Position numbers and translations under genes: made by a program | Assembly (NCBI GenBank): GCA_015061605.1 | Contig: SUWH01000008.1 | Span: forward strand, 38,614-102,613 | Source: Lentisphaerota bacterium | GTDB taxonomy: Bacteria > Verrucomicrobiota > Lentisphaeria > Victivallales > Victivallaceae | Length of the DNA stretch: 64,000 nucleotides | Direction of reading: 5' to 3' | Notes under the pieces: generated by a model | What the model was told of the DNA's origin: nothing | Seen by the model: the letters and a program-made list of their open reading frames with translations, nothing else | The model's database searches: none | In this document: positions 38,359-45,805 of the stretch, in pieces | Numbering within the stretch: position 1 is the first letter of the stretch | Layout: every line of letters begins with the position of its first letter

Positions 38359-39476
38359 ATTTCCCCCCTGAACACCATATACGGTTGAGCATTATTTGGA
38401 TAAATCACAAACGAAGCCTCTTCGCCGGCTTTGAGCTCCGGCAGATGGATACCGGCGATCTGTGCCGGATAAACCGAACACATCTTCCAGCTTTCAATAA
38501 AATCAAAGCCGCAGCTGCCGGTGAGAAATTCCACACACCGGTTCTGCTGGAAATAGGCTCCTGCCAGAATTTCCTGTCCGGCAACATGAATAAACCCATT
38601 GGGCTCAATAACGCAATCCAGTCCGCCGATACGGTGATACAACCCCGGCTCACACCCGGAGTAGATATTGGCGTCTGAAACCATAAAACATTTGCCGCGC
38701 GGTTTGCATTTCACCGCAGTACGCACCACTTCCGGCATCAGATGGAAACCATCTCCGACCAGCCCGAGCGCCAAGCCGTCATCATCAAGAAATCCCCAGA
38801 AAGGATTGTTGAAACGGTGTATTTCAGGAGCCGAACCATTGGCAAAATGGGTAACTATACTTGCCCCGTTATCGACCGCTTTATGGATGGTTTCAGCATC
38901 AGGGTGACAATGACCGAGAGCGACTTTGATTCCGTCGGCGGCGGCACGTTTGATAAATTCCAGACCGCCCGGAACTTCGGGGGCGACGTTTACAACTTTG
39001 ATCATATTCCCGGAAAGTTCATTGAGGCGGCTGAATTTATCATAATCCGGCGGGATGATGAATTCCGGCGCATGCCCGCCGCGCCATCCCTTATCCGGAG
39101 AAATAAAGCATCCCTCATGAAATATCCCCGGGAAAAGCGATTTCAAATCCTTGTCTTCATCAAATATCTTTCTCAATGCCGCCGCCGCACATTCCAAACG
39201 CGGATAGTCAGTTGTGGTAAAAGTTGCAAGCACGCGGCCGACGCAATTCTTTTTAAGGTGTGCGGCGATACGCTGAAGCTCCGGTACGCTTTCCTCTGTC
39301 GTATTATTGTAGGCGTGAGTCAGCGCACCATTCTGCTGAATATCCACCAGAACCGGCAGTATCCGGGGCAAATCATGACTGTATTCTATGGGAGAAACTT
39401 CTTTTATTACTCCCGCATTGACCTTGACTTCAAGCGCGCTGCCGTTGATGTCAACGCCGCGAAAAACCTTATCCAC
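38355..39476 (-). CDS. N-acetylglucosamine-6-phosphate deacetylase-like amidohydrolase (NagA-like)
   Basis: 373 residues. NagA-type landmarks: HEGCFISPDKGWRGGH (metal Glu and substrate loop), LGHCHPDAETIHKAVDNGASIVTHFANGS (two metal His) and VGDGFHLMPEVV with the catalytic Asp in MVSDANIYSG. The N-terminal HxH of many amidohydrolases is absent, as in NagA. It would deacetylate an amino-sugar phosphate, although sequence divergence leaves the substrate open. The start is GTG, with AGGAG about 10 nt upstream. It is the first gene of a six-gene minus-strand operon and divergent from the GntR-type regulator. Confidence 0.75.
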   Translation of the reverse strand: MDKVFRGVDINGSALEVKVNAGVIKEVSPIEYSHDLPRILPVLVDIQQNGALTHAYNNTTEESVPELQRIAAHLKKNCVGRVLATFTTTDYPRLECAAAALRKIFDEDKDLKSLFPGIFHEGCFISPDKGWRGGHAPEFIIPPDYDKFSRLNELSGNMIKVVNVAPEVPGGLEFIKRAAADGIKVALGHCHPDAETIHKAVDNGASIVTHFANGSAPEIHRFNNPFWGFLDDDGLALGLVGDGFHLMPEVVRTAVKCKPRGKCFMVSDANIYSGCEPGLYHRIGGLDCVIEPNGFIHVAGQEILAGAYFQQNRCVEFLTGSCGFDFIESWKMCSVYPAQIAGIHLPELKAGEEASFVIYPNNAQPYMVFRGEI

Positions 39477-39517
39477 CTTAAATGCTCTCCTGTCGCAACT
39501 CTTTTATTTTATTAATT

Positions 39518-39536
39518 GTTTCTATCTGTTTCTATC
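39518..39536. promoter_or_regulatory. Putative operator: tandem direct repeat between divergent genes
   Basis: GTTTCTATC occurs twice at 10-bp spacing (39518-39526, 39528-39536), one helical turn apart. It lies at the predicted start of the minus-strand NagA-operon transcript. The adjacent GntR/LacI-type protein is the obvious candidate to bind it. Confidence 0.5.
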
Positions 39537-39538
39537 AT

Positions 39539-39567
39539 AATATGCCACCATTTAAAAAAAATGTCAA
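39539..39567 (-). promoter_or_regulatory. Promoter for the NagA/esterase/prepilin/glycosidase operon
   Basis: On the minus strand, a perfect TTGACA, 17 nt, CATATT (or a shifted ATATTA); divergent from the regulator promoter. Confidence 0.55.
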
Positions 39568-39575
39568 GCAAAAGT

Positions 39576-39604
39576 TTGCAAAAAAGCGCAAAAAGTGCTA
39601 TATT
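39576..39604 (+). promoter_or_regulatory. Promoter for the GntR/LacI-type regulator, apparently leaderless
   Basis: TTGCAA, 17 nt, TATATT. The -10 ends only 10 nt before the ATG at 39615, so the transcript should start within a few bases of the start codon. Confidence 0.65.
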
Positions 39605-39614
39605 ATCCCCTATT

Positions 39615-40712
39615 ATGATAGAATTCAAAAAAGATTTGATTTACGAGCAACTCAAAAGGCAGATACTCGACCGGACCTTTTTTCCGGGAATGCGGTTGCC
39701 CAATGAAAAGATTCTTGCCCGCCGTCTCAATGTCGGGCAGGTAACTTTGCGCAGTGCCCTTGCCAGACTGGAAGCTGAAAAACTGGTCGAACGCATCCCG
39801 GGACGCGGAACTTTTGTCAGCGAAACCACGCAAAATCGCACCTTTTTACTCATTCTCCCCGACGGTGCGGAAACCCTCGAAAGCCCCAGCCGGTACATCG
39901 CAGAAGGACTTTCGGCTGCAGCCGAGAAGCATTCCATAATCATTGAACGCTGCCCGGCAAGTTTATTGATGTCATTTTCTGATGAAGAATGCCAGACCAT
40001 GAAAGAACGTTACCGCATTTCCGGGATCATCCTCGAAAGCGGTCACGCCCGGATCGATCCGGCTCTTTCGGTGCAGGTAAAAAAATTCGCTCTTCCGGTG
40101 GTCATCCCCCATGGATTGCCCGGCGATGCGGAACAAACCGGATTTCTCGTTTTGCGCACCGACGAACGCAACGCCTTTGCCGACGGGCTGAATACCCTGA
40201 AATCCTACGGACACCGGCGCATCGCGTTTCTGCGCTTGCATCTGCCAACTGAAAATCTGACCAGTATCCGCGGTTTTACAGAGGAAGAACTTCTGGAATT
40301 TTACCGGGCAAACAACTTTGATGATGACCGGGAGCTTCTGGCAACTGTCAGAAACTCTCAACTGGAAATCGATGCCGTTGTCAAGAAGTGGCTCAGCTCC
40401 CCTGCCCCGCCGACAGCGGTCATCTGTCACAGCGACCGCATTGCGATGAGGGTCATGAGAACTTTGAAAGAATTGAATATCCCGGTGCCGCAACAGCTTT
40501 CTGTCATGGGTTACAGCAACTACCCCGGCAGTCAGCTCATGACCCCGGCATTGACCACCATTGACATCCACTTTGCCGAATGCGGCAGGATCGCCATTGA
40601 ACAGTTGATGAATTCTTCCCGCTGGTTCTACCCCGGAAAAATACCCGATGAAATCTTAACCCCCTATGAGCTTATCACCCGGGAAAGTATTTCTGTGCCA
40701 CGTCAACGGTAA
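39615..40712 (+). CDS. GntR-type DNA-binding / LacI-type sensor transcriptional regulator
   Basis: 365 residues. Residues 1-70 are a GntR winged helix (IYEQLKRQILDRTFFPGMRLPNEKILARRL, then VGQVTLRSALARLEAEKLVERIPGRGTFV). Residues 80-360 form a periplasmic-binding-protein-like sugar sensor (GLNTLKSYGHRRIAFLRL, PPTAVICHSDRIAMRVMRTLKELNIPVPQQLSVMGYSN), the AraR-like architecture. It probably senses a sugar released by the divergent glycan operon. The ATG at 39615 begins the DNA-binding domain. No ribosome-binding site is visible, and the promoter position implies leaderless translation. Confidence 0.88.
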   Translation: MIEFKKDLIYEQLKRQILDRTFFPGMRLPNEKILARRLNVGQVTLRSALARLEAEKLVERIPGRGTFVSETTQNRTFLLILPDGAETLESPSRYIAEGLSAAAEKHSIIIERCPASLLMSFSDEECQTMKERYRISGIILESGHARIDPALSVQVKKFALPVVIPHGLPGDAEQTGFLVLRTDERNAFADGLNTLKSYGHRRIAFLRLHLPTENLTSIRGFTEEELLEFYRANNFDDDRELLATVRNSQLEIDAVVKKWLSSPAPPTAVICHSDRIAMRVMRTLKELNIPVPQQLSVMGYSNYPGSQLMTPALTTIDIHFAECGRIAIEQLMNSSRWFYPGKIPDEILTPYELITRESISVPRQR

Positions 40713-40750
40713 ATTTCGCAAAAAAATCTCCAATTTTTTTTCATCTTCAC

Positions 40751-40778
40751 TTGAAACACGAGAGAAAAAGTTTATATT
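40751..40778 (+). promoter_or_regulatory. Promoter for the perR-like oxidative-stress operon
   Basis: TTGAAA, 16 nt, TATATT, directly upstream of the Fur-type box. Confidence 0.7.
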
Positions 40779-40785
40779 ATAAAAG

Positions 40786-40800
40786 TGAGATTGATTATCA
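40786..40800 (+). promoter_or_regulatory. Fur/PerR-type operator
   Basis: TGAGATTGATTATCA matches the 7-1-7 Fur-family consensus TGATAATNATTATCA at all but two positions (position 8 is free). It is nested in longer arms, AAAAGTGA and TCACTTTT (40781-40805). It lies at the predicted transcript start, so the regulator probably represses its own operon. Confidence 0.7.
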
Positions 40801-40821
40801 CTTTTAAAAAAGGAGGGCAAA

Positions 40822-41223
40822 ATGAAACGTTCAGTACAGCGTGAAGCAATTCTCGATGAATTGCGTTCTCTTACCTGCCATCCCACCGCCGAAGAGCTTT
40901 ATCAACGGCTGAAGTCTGTCATACCCAATTTGAGTTTAGCCACGGTCTACCGTAATTTGGAGCAATTTTCCAAAGCCGGGCTGGTTTTGAAACTGGACTG
41001 CGGCGGCGAATTGAAACGCTTTGACGGCAATGTGAATATCCATCCGCATCTGCGCTGTGCCGATTGCGGTGCTGTTTCAGACATGGACAACCGCAAATTA
41101 TCAAAATTGCAAAATGAACTTATCAAAATGCTCCCGGAACTGGATTGCCGGAGCTTGCGTCTGGAATTCAGCGGGCGTTGTTCCCGTTGTCAGAAAAATC
41201 AACAAGAGGAGAAAATCGTATGA
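40822..41223 (+). CDS. Fur-family regulator, PerR-like
   Basis: 133 residues. The N-terminal winged helix (HPTAEELYQRL, NLSLATVYRNLEQFSKAGLV) is followed by the dimerisation domain with HPHLRCADCG and CSRC, giving the structural zinc site Cys79, Cys82, Cys120, Cys123. FDGNVNIHPHL holds the regulatory-metal His residues. Operon membership with superoxide reductase, flavodiiron protein and rubredoxin points to a peroxide/oxygen sensor and not an iron-uptake regulator. A strong AGGAGGG precedes the ATG. The stop overlaps the next start (ATGA). Confidence 0.88.
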   Translation: MKRSVQREAILDELRSLTCHPTAEELYQRLKSVIPNLSLATVYRNLEQFSKAGLVLKLDCGGELKRFDGNVNIHPHLRCADCGAVSDMDNRKLSKLQNELIKMLPELDCRSLRLEFSGRCSRCQKNQQEEKIV

Positions 41224-41600
41224 AAACCCGTGACATCTACCGTTGCAAAACCTGCAAACTGCAGCTCGAAGTGACCGCCGGTGCCAATGAGCAGATCCCC
41301 GTCTGCTGCGGAACACAAATGGAACTGCAAACTCCCAATACCGTCGATGCCGCCAAAGAAAAACATGTCCCGGTCATCGTTGCCGAAGCCAACGGGACCC
41401 GGGTCAAAGTCGGCAGCGTTGCCCACCCGGCCACTCCGGAACACTTCATCGAATGGATCGAGCTTTTCAGCGGCAATCACTCCTGCCGGGTCTATCTGAC
41501 GCCCTCCGATGCTCCGGAAGCATTCTTTGCCATTCCCTATTCTGAAAAACTTCAGGCGCGCATCAGCTGCAACTTGCACGGTGTCTGGCTTGACCGCTGA
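41220..41600 (+). CDS. dfx: Desulfoferrodoxin (class I superoxide reductase)
   Basis: 126 residues with both iron sites intact. The desulforedoxin-type FeS4 centre is Cys9, Cys12, Cys29 and Cys30. The catalytic Fe site is His49, His69, His75, Cys117 and His120, with Glu47 and Lys48 beside it, almost the same numbering as the Desulfovibrio enzyme. It reduces superoxide to peroxide in the cytoplasm of anaerobes, drawing electrons from rubredoxin, which is encoded two genes downstream. The start overlaps the regulator stop by 4 nt. Confidence 0.97.
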   Translation: MKTRDIYRCKTCKLQLEVTAGANEQIPVCCGTQMELQTPNTVDAAKEKHVPVIVAEANGTRVKVGSVAHPATPEHFIEWIELFSGNHSCRVYLTPSDAPEAFFAIPYSEKLQARISCNLHGVWLDR

Positions 41601-41627
41601 AAATATTTTTTGCATGAGGGGAATATA

Positions 41628-42827
41628 ATGCAAACCTATTATAATGCAGAGAAGATCTCTGAAAATGTTTACTGGGTCGGCGCAGTGGACTGGCACGTCC
41701 GGGAATTTCACGGCTACCGCACCCAGCGCGGCACCACCTACAACGCCTTTCTGGTGATCGACGACAAAATAACTTTGATCGACACGGTAAAAAAAGAGTT
41801 CACCGATGAGATGCTCCGCCGGATATCGACCGTCATCGATCCGGAAAAGATCGACTACGTCGTGTCCAACCACTCCGAACCCGACCACTCCGGCGCATTG
41901 CCGGAAGTGATCGCACGGGTAAAACCGGAAAAGCTCTTTGCTTCAAGTTTCGGAGCGAAAACCCTCTCCGCCTACTACGGCATTGAAACCGAAGTCGTCC
42001 CAAACGGCTCAAGCATCTCTCTCGGCAAAGGAAATCTCACTTTTGTCGAAACCAGAATGCTCCACTGGCCGGACAGCATGGTAAGTTTCTATGACCGCGA
42101 CGGAGTGCTGTTTTCGCAGGATGCATTCGGTATGCACCTTGCCGGAAGCAAACTCTGGGCGGATGAATATCCCGCTGACATCCTGGACTATGAGGCCCGC
42201 AAATACTTCTGCAACATTATCAATGTTCAAAGCGGCAAAGTTCTTTCTCTTCTGGACTCTCTCCCCCAGCTCGATCTGGATATAAAGATCGTCGCCCCCG
42301 ACCACGGGCCGTTGATCCGGAAAGATTTCAACAAAATGCTCGAACTCTACCGCGATTGCGCCGTCCAGCCGCCAAAAAATAAAGCAGTGGTGATATATGC
42401 CACAATGTGGCACACCACAGAAATGCTCGCCCGCGCTTTCGCCGATGGCGTCCGTTCTACCGGGATGGAGGTGAAACTTATCGACCTCGCTATAAGCGAA
42501 CGCAGCGAAGTCATGACCGAAGTCGCCATGTCCGGTCTGGTTGCCTTCGGTGCGCCGACGATGAACAACAATATGTTTCCGGCGATGATGGACATTCTGA
42601 CCTACGTCCGCGGTTTGAAGCCTTTGAACAAAACCGGTTTTGCTTTCGGTTCCTGCGGCTGGAGCGGCGAAGGGGCAAAGCAGATCGCTGAACAGCTCAA
42701 TCTGATGAAGTTCGATCAGCCGTTACCTTTCATTCAGGTCAAATACAAAGCAACTGAAGCTGAAATGAAAGCTGTTTTCGATGCCGGAGTTCAACTCGCG
42801 GAAATGGTGAAACAAAAGGCAAAATAA
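41628..42827 (+). CDS. fprA: Flavodiiron protein (FprA, A-type)
   Basis: 399 residues. The N-terminal metallo-beta-lactamase domain holds the diiron site NHSEPDHSG (H-x-E-x-D-H, about 80-87), LHWPDSM and a late DHGP His. The C-terminal flavodoxin domain (about 255-395) starts VVIYATMWHTTEML, followed by FGAPTMNN and FGSCGWSGEG. It reduces O2 to water, and perhaps NO, using electrons from rubredoxin. AGGGGA lies before the ATG. Third gene of the PerR-type operon. Confidence 0.96.
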   Translation: MQTYYNAEKISENVYWVGAVDWHVREFHGYRTQRGTTYNAFLVIDDKITLIDTVKKEFTDEMLRRISTVIDPEKIDYVVSNHSEPDHSGALPEVIARVKPEKLFASSFGAKTLSAYYGIETEVVPNGSSISLGKGNLTFVETRMLHWPDSMVSFYDRDGVLFSQDAFGMHLAGSKLWADEYPADILDYEARKYFCNIINVQSGKVLSLLDSLPQLDLDIKIVAPDHGPLIRKDFNKMLELYRDCAVQPPKNKAVVIYATMWHTTEMLARAFADGVRSTGMEVKLIDLAISERSEVMTEVAMSGLVAFGAPTMNNNMFPAMMDILTYVRGLKPLNKTGFAFGSCGWSGEGAKQIAEQLNLMKFDQPLPFIQVKYKATEAEMKAVFDAGVQLAEMVKQKAK

Positions 42828-42868
42828 CGAAAAACAAATAAACACACTAACTTATAGGAGAATTAATT

Positions 42869-43027
42869 ATGAAAAAGTACATCTGTGACGTCTGCGGTTA
42901 TGAATACGATCCGGCTAAAGGTGATCCCGATAACGGCATCGCCCCCGGCACCGCCTTTGAAGATATCCCCGCCGACTGGGTCTGCCCCGAATGCGGCGCG
43001 CCCAAAGACTGCTTCAGCGAAGCCTGA
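42869..43027 (+). CDS. Rubredoxin
   Basis: 52 residues, the standard size. The two Cys-x2-Cys knuckles are [12 protein letters not shown] (Cys6, Cys9) and [13 protein letters not shown] (Cys39, Cys42), binding one iron. [19 protein letters not shown] is the conserved centre. It carries electrons to the superoxide reductase and flavodiiron protein encoded upstream. TAGGAGAA precedes the ATG. It closes the operon before a strong hairpin terminator. Confidence 0.97.
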   Translation: MKKYICDVCGYEYDPAKGDPDNGIAPGTAFEDIPADWVCPECGAPKDCFSEA

Positions 43028-43040
43028 TTTTTGAGAATCG

Positions 43041-43078
43041 GGGGGAAGGGAAAAATTTTCCCTTCCCCTATCCTTTTT
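43041..43078 (+). terminator. Terminator after rubredoxin
   Basis: A 13-bp stem, GGGGAAGGGAAAA with its complement, followed after TATCC by TTTTT. A related sequence stands after the flavin reductase at 62.67 kb. Confidence 0.8.
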
Positions 43079-43175
43079 CAAAAAAAAGTAAATTTTTCAC
43101 ATTGCGAAAGCAATGCTTTACGACGGATGAAATCCCTCTTTCACATCCGCCCTGCCATCCTGCCAAAAAACATCT

Positions 43176-44267
43176 TCAGCTTTTCTTTTCAGCGGCGATT
43201 TGCAAAACGGTAACGATCGCCAGAAGCAGAAAACATTGCAGAACCAGTACTGCAGCGGTTTTGAAGTCGCCCCAGTATATCGGCAAGGTCGTAAGCGATA
43301 TGGCAAACGCGGTCAGGTGAACCACTCTGACTGCCTGCGGACGGGTCAACCCCATGCGGGTAAAACGGTGGGAAACATGGTTATGATCCCCGATCCAGAA
43401 AGGTTTTTTATTTATCGTGCGGATGATGACCACCATCAAGGTGTCAAAAAGCGGAAGCGCCAATATCAATGCCGGAATAAGCACCGGGAAGCGCGACAGC
43501 GAATATCCGGCATCGAAACAGGTGACCTTTGCCGCGATGACCGCCGCCAGAAATCCGATAAAGTGACTCCCGGAGTCTCCCATAAAAATCGTTGCCGGAG
43601 CCGCATTGTAAAACCAGAAACCACAGCACACTCCACAACACAATGCGGAAAATGCCGCGACAAAAAACTGGTTGTTCAATCCGGCAATGACGGCAAAAAA
43701 TGCAGTAGCAATAGCGATCGTTCCGGCGGCAAGGCCATCCATATTGTCAAAGAAATTTATCGAATTCATCATCAGCATTATCCAGAAAACCGATATTCCG
43801 CAGGTGACATACGGAGAATTTATAAACAATGTAACTTTGATCCCGCCGCATAGAACCGCGACCAGAGCAATGATGAATTGTCCGGCAAACTTCGTCCCGG
43901 CACCGAGAGCATATTTATCGTCTATCAGCCCCAGCAGAACCGCGCCGAGTGCGGCTCCAACCAGAAAGATCATTTCTCTGCTTGCCTGACGCAAACCGCC
44001 GAAATCGATACCGTCAAGAAGTGACGGCTGATTTTTCTGAACATACCACAGCACCAATATTCCGCCCAGCAGTACCGCTACCCAGGAAAGAAACATTGCA
44101 GCTCCTCCCAAAAGCGGAGTGGCTTTGCCATGACCTTTGTGGTTATTCGCCGGAACATCCATAAAACCGGTTTTTGCCGCGATCACCCGGAAAAGCGGGG
44201 TCAACAGCAAACAGACCGCGCAACCGCCGCAAAATGCGGCACCGTAAACCATCAGCCATTTATCCAT
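43176..44267 (-). CDS. wecA: Undecaprenyl-phosphate sugar-1-phosphate transferase (WecA/TagO-like)
   Basis: 363 residues with about 10-11 membrane helices. Diagnostic cytoplasmic motifs are GLIDDKYALGAGTKFAGQ (DDxx Mg2+ site), NSINFFDNMDGLAAG, IFMGDSGSHFIGF and GDHNHVSHRFTRMG (the HIHH-type motif of WecA, not MraY). It transfers a HexNAc-1-phosphate from UDP-sugar to undecaprenyl phosphate, starting a surface polysaccharide. It is the last of a minus-strand group with the RNA methylase and the YfgM-like protein, 9 nt after the methylase. Confidence 0.9.
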   Translation of the reverse strand: MDKWLMVYGAAFCGGCAVCLLLTPLFRVIAAKTGFMDVPANNHKGHGKATPLLGGAAMFLSWVAVLLGGILVLWYVQKNQPSLLDGIDFGGLRQASREMIFLVGAALGAVLLGLIDDKYALGAGTKFAGQFIIALVAVLCGGIKVTLFINSPYVTCGISVFWIMLMMNSINFFDNMDGLAAGTIAIATAFFAVIAGLNNQFFVAAFSALCCGVCCGFWFYNAAPATIFMGDSGSHFIGFLAAVIAAKVTCFDAGYSLSRFPVLIPALILALPLFDTLMVVIIRTINKKPFWIGDHNHVSHRFTRMGLTRPQAVRVVHLTAFAISLTTLPIYWGDFKTAAVLVLQCFLLLAIVTVLQIAAEKKS

Positions 44268-44276
44268 AATAATATA

Positions 44277-45047
44277 TCACTTTCCTCCGGCAGCCAGTTT
44301 GCGCCGTACTGATTCAAAGATTATTATTGTAGCCGCCTGGGCGGCATTGAGTGATTCATAATCGCCCGGCATGGGTATGATGACCCGCCGCGCCGGAGCG
44401 TAATTTTCCATAACGCCGTTGGGTTCACCGCCGATGACGATGACCGATTTATCAAAGAGCCCCGGGCAGGTGAAACAGCTTTCGCCCTCATGGGGATCGG
44501 CGATAAAGAAATTGCCGTATCCGGAAGAAGCGGCTTTTTCCGCCAATTCAGCGAGAGTTTCAAAGCGGCGCATTTTCAAACCGAACTGCGCTCCCATACC
44601 GGAACGGATCGCCTTATCGCCCCACGGGTCGATCGAACCTTTGGTATACCACAATTCTTTACCGCCCGCCGCGCGGAATGTCCGGACGATGGTTCCGAAG
44701 TTTCCGGGATCCCCCAACTGGTCAAGAGCCAGAATGAATTCTCCGGCAACTTCGCCCGCCGCATCAGGAGGGATGGTTGCAATAGCGATCACACCTTGAG
44801 AATTGACGGTTCCTGCGAGTTCCTCAAACTCTTTTTCACTGACGATACGCAAATCTTCCGGAGCTTTGCCGGGGAGAGAGGCGGCACCGCGTTCCGTTGC
44901 AACGGTAAATTGCACCAGCTGCGGGAAGTTGTCCAGCAGCTCCCGCACGGCACGCACCCCCTCACAACGGCAACACCCGGAACGGCGGCGGCCGTTCCGG
45001 GTAGTCAATGCTTTAACGAGCGATTTTTCGCGGCGTGAAAGTTCCAT
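44277..45047 (-). CDS. TrmH/SpoU-family RNA 2'-O-methyltransferase
   Basis: 256 residues. A short substrate-binding N-terminus is followed by the SPOUT knot: LALDQLGDPGNFGTIVRTFRAAG (motif 1), SVIVIGGEPNGV (motif 2) and VIIPMPGDYESLNAAQAATIIIFE (motif 3). It methylates a ribose 2'-OH in rRNA or tRNA with S-adenosylmethionine; the exact site is unknown. The ATG at 45047 is taken; a TTG at 45056 in the same frame is possible. It follows the YfgM-like gene closely. Confidence 0.9.
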   Translation of the reverse strand: MELSRREKSLVKALTTRNGRRRSGCCRCEGVRAVRELLDNFPQLVQFTVATERGAASLPGKAPEDLRIVSEKEFEELAGTVNSQGVIAIATIPPDAAGEVAGEFILALDQLGDPGNFGTIVRTFRAAGGKELWYTKGSIDPWGDKAIRSGMGAQFGLKMRRFETLAELAEKAASSGYGNFFIADPHEGESCFTCPGLFDKSVIVIGGEPNGVMENYAPARRVIIPMPGDYESLNAAQAATIIIFESVRRKLAAGGK

Positions 45048-45056
45048 GAGAACCAA

Positions 45057-45773
45057 TTACTTTTTCGCGGCTTTTTTCGCAGGTTTCGCGGTGGCTTTCA
45101 CCGGAGCAAAATCGCCGTTTTCAAGTGCAGTCAGCATCTGCTCCGCCTGGGAGACCCAGGTTGCAAAAGCAAAATCATCCATCACCGCATTTTTGCGGGC
45201 GACCATACGCTGAAGCAGAGCTTTGGCGGCGTCAAACTTCTTTTCAGAAACCAGCAGACGGGCGGCCTGACAGCCGGCCTGCGCCTTGACACCACCGGAA
45301 AAGGCGGTATTGTCAGCGACTTTGGTAAAAACCGCAGCGGCTTCGGCAATCTTTTTATCCTGTTCCAGCGCACTGCCCTGTGCGAGAGCGGCGACCTGAC
45401 GGAGCTGGATATCGGCATTGGCATCATCAGCGACAAGAGCATACTGTTTGGCGGCACCGGCAAAATCTTTTTTGCCAACCAGCTCGGAAGCAAAACGCAA
45501 ACGCGCCATTTCCACACCGGGGACATTGCTGTTTCCGGCAATGACCTTTTCCAGTTCAGCACCTTCTGCGGAAGCAAATTTGCTCTGGATCGCGCTCTGC
45601 GCATCATTGCGGCTCTTGACAAAAGCGTATCCGGCAACGAAGACCGCAACCAGAATCACTGAAACAACTGCGACTTTAGCCCAGTATTTACTGATAAAAA
45701 GTTCGACCCGCTCGGTTTCGCTGAGCAGTTCTTTTTCAAAACCGTCAATAGATTTGACTTCACGTTTGGACAT
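45057..45773 (-). CDS. YfgM-like membrane-anchored TPR protein
   Basis: 238 residues. A short cytoplasmic N-terminus, one membrane helix (about 30-52, VAVVSVILVAVFVAGYAFV) and an Ala-rich helical repeat domain match the YfgM/TPR-like family. It ends with a low-complexity Lys/Ala tail (KATAKPAKKAAKK). YfgM takes part in protein quality control at the Sec translocon in E. coli; the same role here is inferred. It lies between the purine gene and the RNA methylase. Confidence 0.65.
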   Translation of the reverse strand: MSKREVKSIDGFEKELLSETERVELFISKYWAKVAVVSVILVAVFVAGYAFVKSRNDAQSAIQSKFASAEGAELEKVIAGNSNVPGVEMARLRFASELVGKKDFAGAAKQYALVADDANADIQLRQVAALAQGSALEQDKKIAEAAAVFTKVADNTAFSGGVKAQAGCQAARLLVSEKKFDAAKALLQRMVARKNAVMDDFAFATWVSQAEQMLTALENGDFAPVKATAKPAKKAAKK

Positions 45774-45805
45774 ATTGAAAATTCCTTAAATTTGTTAATT
45801 TGAAA

